From assembly GCA_001790645.1 (NCBI GenBank), contig MGDB01000044.1:5442-14803 (forward strand): DNA of 9,362 nt, in the 5' to 3' direction. The translations under genes were made by a program, and so were the position numbers. Within the stretch, counting starts at the first letter, position 1. Each line of letters starts with the position of its first letter. Below the pieces are notes generated by a model. It was not told the origin of the DNA. It saw only the letters and a list, made by a program, of their open reading frames with translations, and ran no database searches. Shown piece by piece: positions 6,301 to 9,362 of this stretch. Origin of the DNA: Candidatus Schekmanbacteria bacterium GWA2_38_11 (GTDB taxonomy: Bacteria > Schekmanbacteria > GWA2-38-11).

Positions 6301-8205
6301 GTGAAGATAAGATCTGCCATATTAATCCTCATCTTCCTTTCCCATTTACTTGGAGTAATAGGGTTTTTATCCAACTGTGATTTTCTTAGTCATACGACGC
6401 TGCTCAATGACGATTATTCCATCCATTTTTCTCACATTGATCCGGTTAAAAGATTTTTTTCTGACAGCGGGAAGCTCTGGGGATACAGCCCGTTTTTCAT
6501 GGCTGGCTATCCGAAGTCAACAATCTTTGATGCCGATGCCAAATCTTCAGAGGTTTTAGCTTTACTCTTTTCATTTATAGACTCAGCCATTGTATATAAA
6601 GTTTACATTCTCTTTATGTTTTTAGCAGCACCACTGCTTTATCTATTAACATCAAAAAATTTAGGCTTGAGCAGAGACAAGTTAGTAATAGCCTTTGCTC
6701 TGGGAGCAGCTTACTGGTGGAATTCGCCGGCAATCAGGTTCAACCTTGCAGGGCAATTTGCATTCATATTTGTATCTTATCTTGGAATATTGATCTTTTC
6801 CTTTTTCTACCGGTTTTTAAAAGAGGGGAAACCCTTATATATGCTACTATCAATGATTATTGGAGCATTTGCACTTTGCGTACATATATTAGCTCCAATA
6901 AACATTGCTGTTCCATGTCTTATCCTTTACGGGGTTTATGCGAGAAGGATAACCATAAGAAGTCATATTTATATTTTAGCTTCTCTTGTTCTTATCCTGC
7001 TTTTTAACAGCCCCTGGATTATTCCCTTTATTAAATATTATCCAATGAATAACCTGACCGAGATAAAATGGTTTTTTGGAGAGAAGAACCCGTTGTTCTT
7101 CCTGGGGTCTTTCTTTCCGGGAGGAAATATTGCCCGCTATTTGCGATTGGCGATTTTAATCTGTGCCATTGGAGGGTTTATCAAATGGAGGAGAGAAAAA
7201 AATGATTTACTTCTTCCGGTAGTTGGAGGAGGTATTATTCTTTTTATCTTCAGCTATTTCGGTTCGTATCTGAGAATGGAATTTCTCCAGAACCCATGGA
7301 GGTATGAGTTCATATTAAATCTTTTTTTACTGATACCGGCTTCTGATTTTCTTGCCCGTGTTTTTGAGAAGACAGGAGAGGTAAACATTAGAGGAAGAAT
7401 TATTCCTCTAATAGCCGGGATATTTCTACTGGTCACAATATTTCCTAAAAATTTAGCACACGCTGCAAAGATGCTCTCAATTCCCTCAGGGAAGGATAAA
7501 ATACTTGTCTACGACAGGCTTAATGAACTCAAGGAAGGGCGGGATCCTCTCTCCTACGAAGCTATACCAAGCTCCTATATGCCGGATGGGGCAAACGAGC
7601 TGATAGAATGGATTAATCAAAACACCAGCAGAGATGGGAGAATCTTAATTGAAGATTCCTGCTGGCAGAGTGGTCATGCTTACTGGGGTAGCCATCTTCC
7701 CTGTATCCTTCCCTTATATGCAGAACGCGAATACATTGGAGGACCGTTGCCTCAGTTTTTTATGAAACACCATTTTGCAGAGTTTCATGACGCTGAACTT
7801 TTTGAAAAACCTATTAAGGAAATTACACCTGAAAAGCTTAAAGAGTATTTCGATCTTTATAACATCAAATGGATAATATGCTTCATATCAAACTCCAGGG
7901 AATATTTTGACAATCTTCCAGGCATGGTTTCAATGATAACAAAAATAGATAAGTTCTATATCTACGCAGTAAAGAGAGAACCAAACTTTTTCGTCAAGGG
8001 CAAAGGAGAAATCAGTTCTGGCTATAACCACCTCTATCTTAAAAATCTTTCAAAAGGAGATGTTATAATAAAATATCATTGGCTTGATACGCTGAAAACA
8101 AAACCTGAACGGAAGGTCGAAAAAGTCGATGCAATGGATGACCCAATAGGTTTTATCAAAATCCACAATCCCCCAAGGGAGATAGAGATATATAATGCCT
8201 ATTAA
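6301..8205 (+). CDS. GT-C-like multi-spanning membrane protein (resembles the PTPS-related membrane family)
   Basis: The 634-residue product starts at GTG, 8 bases after the GT2 stop; no strong Shine-Dalgarno is seen, so coupling to the GT2 is likely. Residues 5-23 and about ten further helices between 98 and 383 span the membrane. The first outer loop has an acidic pair, LNDDYSIHFSHI (35-46), then LWGYSPFFMAGYP (59-71). This D-x-x-x-H plus 'W-x-P-x-x-x-G-Y-P' pattern recalls the bacterial membrane family called 6-pyruvoyl-tetrahydropterin-synthase-related (PF10131), which has a GT-C-like plan. QNPWRYEFILN (330-340) lies in a late loop. From about 390 on there is a soluble extracytoplasmic domain (ELIEWINQN 433-441, YFDLYNIKWIICF 516-528) comparable in plan to that of the divergent 773-residue protein. 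Catalysis is inferred, not shown. A sugar transfer or flipping role in surface glycan assembly fits the neighbours. Confidence 0.82.
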   Translation: MKIRSAILILIFLSHLLGVIGFLSNCDFLSHTTLLNDDYSIHFSHIDPVKRFFSDSGKLWGYSPFFMAGYPKSTIFDADAKSSEVLALLFSFIDSAIVYKVYILFMFLAAPLLYLLTSKNLGLSRDKLVIAFALGAAYWWNSPAIRFNLAGQFAFIFVSYLGILIFSFFYRFLKEGKPLYMLLSMIIGAFALCVHILAPINIAVPCLILYGVYARRITIRSHIYILASLVLILLFNSPWIIPFIKYYPMNNLTEIKWFFGEKNPLFFLGSFFPGGNIARYLRLAILICAIGGFIKWRREKNDLLLPVVGGGIILFIFSYFGSYLRMEFLQNPWRYEFILNLFLLIPASDFLARVFEKTGEVNIRGRIIPLIAGIFLLVTIFPKNLAHAAKMLSIPSGKDKILVYDRLNELKEGRDPLSYEAIPSSYMPDGANELIEWINQNTSRDGRILIEDSCWQSGHAYWGSHLPCILPLYAEREYIGGPLPQFFMKHHFAEFHDAELFEKPIKEITPEKLKEYFDLYNIKWIICFISNSREYFDNLPGMVSMITKIDKFYIYAVKREPNFFVKGKGEISSGYNHLYLKNLSKGDVIIKYHWLDTLKTKPERKVEKVDAMDDPIGFIKIHNPPREIEIYNAY

Positions 8206-9362
8206 GAAAGAATTTTTCCCTGATGCGGGATTATTGCTGATTCTTTCTCTTGCCGTAATATTTCTCTTTGTCAATCTTGGTGATACGGATTTCTGGCAGG
8301 ATGAGGCTGAAACAGCAATTCTGGCAAGGAGTGTTCTTAGGGATGGAATACCAAAGGCATGGGATGGGGAAAACCTCTTATCTTCTTTAAACGGGGCAGA
8401 CTTTAATGAGGATTTTGTCTGGACATGGCACCCCTGGGCTCAGGCATATTTGGCAGCAATCTCCTTTTCATTTCTTGGGGAGAGCAACTTTTCAGGACGT
8501 TTCCCATTTGCGCTGGCAGGGCTTTTAACAGTTTTTTTTCTTTACCTCCTTGGTCTTAAGGCCACAGGGAGCAGAAAAATAGCCATTCTTTCGTCTTTGC
8601 TTCTGACTATCTCGCTTCAGTTTGTTCTCTACTCAAGGCAATGCCGGTACTATTCTCTGCTTGCCCTTTTTACTGTTCTTATTCTTTACTCTTTTTACAA
8701 GCTTCCAGGCAAAAGCGGGGCAATTCTGTTTGTTTTTTCTTCGGTATTTCTTTTTCATAGTAACTTCCTTCCCTTTTTCCCTGCTCTTTTTAGTTTTTTC
8801 ATTTTCCTTGTAATCTTTGAGCGGGACAGAGAAAAAATAAAAAGTTTTTTCTTTTGCGCTGCTGTTACAGTTTTCCTGACACTGCCGTGGCTTGCTTATG
8901 CAAAGGGGTTATTTCATTTAAAGGGTTTTTCAGATGCGGTTGGGCTTTTAGGTAAAGGTGGCGGAGCATCCTTTCTGGAGCAGGAGTTTGATTTTTTAAA
9001 AATAGTAAATGAAACTGTTTTCCCTCTTATCCTGGTTCTGGTTGCAGTTATTCTGCTTCTTAGAGCCAAAACAAAGCATAAGAAACTCTACCAGTTGCTG
9101 CTTATTCTGACCATCACAAATCTTTTGTTCCTCCCCTACATAACTTATGCTCAAAATATAGTGGGGATGAGATATTCTGTTGGCCTGATACCGGTTTTCT
9201 GCCTCCTTGCTTCAATGATAATTGCAGAACTCATAGATTATAAAAGATGGGTTGGGTCTTTGGTATTTTTGATAATTATTTCAACCAATATTATAAACAG
9301 CTTTCCTGTTTTTATTCTAAAATCGTTTAAAGGAGATTTCATACAGAATAAAAGAGAACTAA
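8195..9362 (+). CDS. GT39/ArnT-type membrane glycosyltransferase, C-terminus missing (runs off window)
   Basis: An open frame of 389 codons runs from ATG 8195 to the right edge with no stop. The ATG lies inside the end of the preceding gene (11-base overlap); AAGGGAG at 8175-8181 is a somewhat distant Shine-Dalgarno. The N-terminus is classic for protein-mannosyltransferase/ArnT-type GT-C enzymes: a first helix (11-28), then FWQDEAETAILARSVLRDG (33-51), in which D36 and E37 sit at the catalytic acidic motif. It continues with WHPWAQAYLAA (78-88), GRFPFALAGLL (101-111) and LYSRQCRYYSLL (145-156). About a dozen helices are visible up to the break. Family members take a sugar from a polyprenyl phosphate on the outer face and pass it to lipid, protein or glycan. 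With the GT2 in the same unit, the pair forms a plausible donor-maker and donor-user. The acceptor is unknown. Confidence 0.9.
   Translation, partial: MPIKKEFFPDAGLLLILSLAVIFLFVNLGDTDFWQDEAETAILARSVLRDGIPKAWDGENLLSSLNGADFNEDFVWTWHPWAQAYLAAISFSFLGESNFSGRFPFALAGLLTVFFLYLLGLKATGSRKIAILSSLLLTISLQFVLYSRQCRYYSLLALFTVLILYSFYKLPGKSGAILFVFSSVFLFHSNFLPFFPALFSFFIFLVIFERDREKIKSFFFCAAVTVFLTLPWLAYAKGLFHLKGFSDAVGLLGKGGGASFLEQEFDFLKIVNETVFPLILVLVAVILLLRAKTKHKKLYQLLLILTITNLLFLPYITYAQNIVGMRYSVGLIPVFCLLASMIIAELIDYKRWVGSLVFLIIISTNIINSFPVFILKSFKGDFIQNKREL

Noticed and set aside
8622..8813. Plus-strand hydrophobic frame of 63 codons
   Set aside because: It is an out-of-frame shadow of the T-rich coding sequence for the GT39 membrane segments.
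1..9362. CRISPR array, tRNA/rRNA genes, transposase or integrase
   Set aside because: I read both strands for spaced direct repeats, tRNA-like folds and mobile-element proteins and saw none. The repeats present are isolated inverted repeats.

Overview
The window is AT-rich bacterial DNA with tightly packed genes. It carries part of a cell-surface glycan or glycolipid locus. Everything points to a bacterium with an envelope: membrane-anchored enzymes, a polyprenyl-phosphate-sugar type GT2, and several large multi-spanning GT-C-like proteins. I cannot name the taxon from sequence alone. A G/C-tract hairpin at 736-766 resembles a dispersed repeat seen in many environmental bacterial genomes and gives only a weak hint of a similar lineage.

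Layout. Positions 1-666 (minus strand) hold the start of an unrecognised, membrane-anchored protein that runs off the left edge and has the only strong Shine-Dalgarno sequence in the window. Positions 667-999 contain no gene but are rich in inverted repeats: a G/C-tract hairpin, two further inverted repeats and a small palindrome near the first gene's start. Positions 1000-5417 (minus strand) form a two-gene unit: a 773-residue GT-C-like membrane protein, then, overlapping it by ATGA, a membrane-anchored sulfatase-superfamily protein with a LamG-like C-terminal domain. Positions 5418-5590 are a divergent control region, with a 100-base stretch of only 8% G+C and one reasonable promoter candidate. 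Positions 5591-9362 (plus strand) form the opposing unit: a soluble GT2 of the dolichyl-phosphate-mannose-synthase type, a 634-residue membrane protein with a GT-C-like plan, and a GT39/ArnT-type glycosyltransferase cut by the right edge. These three are spaced +8 nt and -11 nt, so they probably form one operon.

How the genes may work together (inference): the GT2 would load a sugar onto a polyprenyl phosphate on the cytoplasmic face, and the GT-C-type proteins would use such carriers on the outer face to decorate a glycan, lipid or protein. The sulfatase-like protein would then modify or sense that product outside the membrane. Its nucleophile position is threonine, not the cysteine/serine that matures to formylglycine, so it may be a phospho-transferase or phosphodiesterase, or a binding protein, not a true sulfatase. 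I found no RNA genes, CRISPR array, transposase or attachment site.
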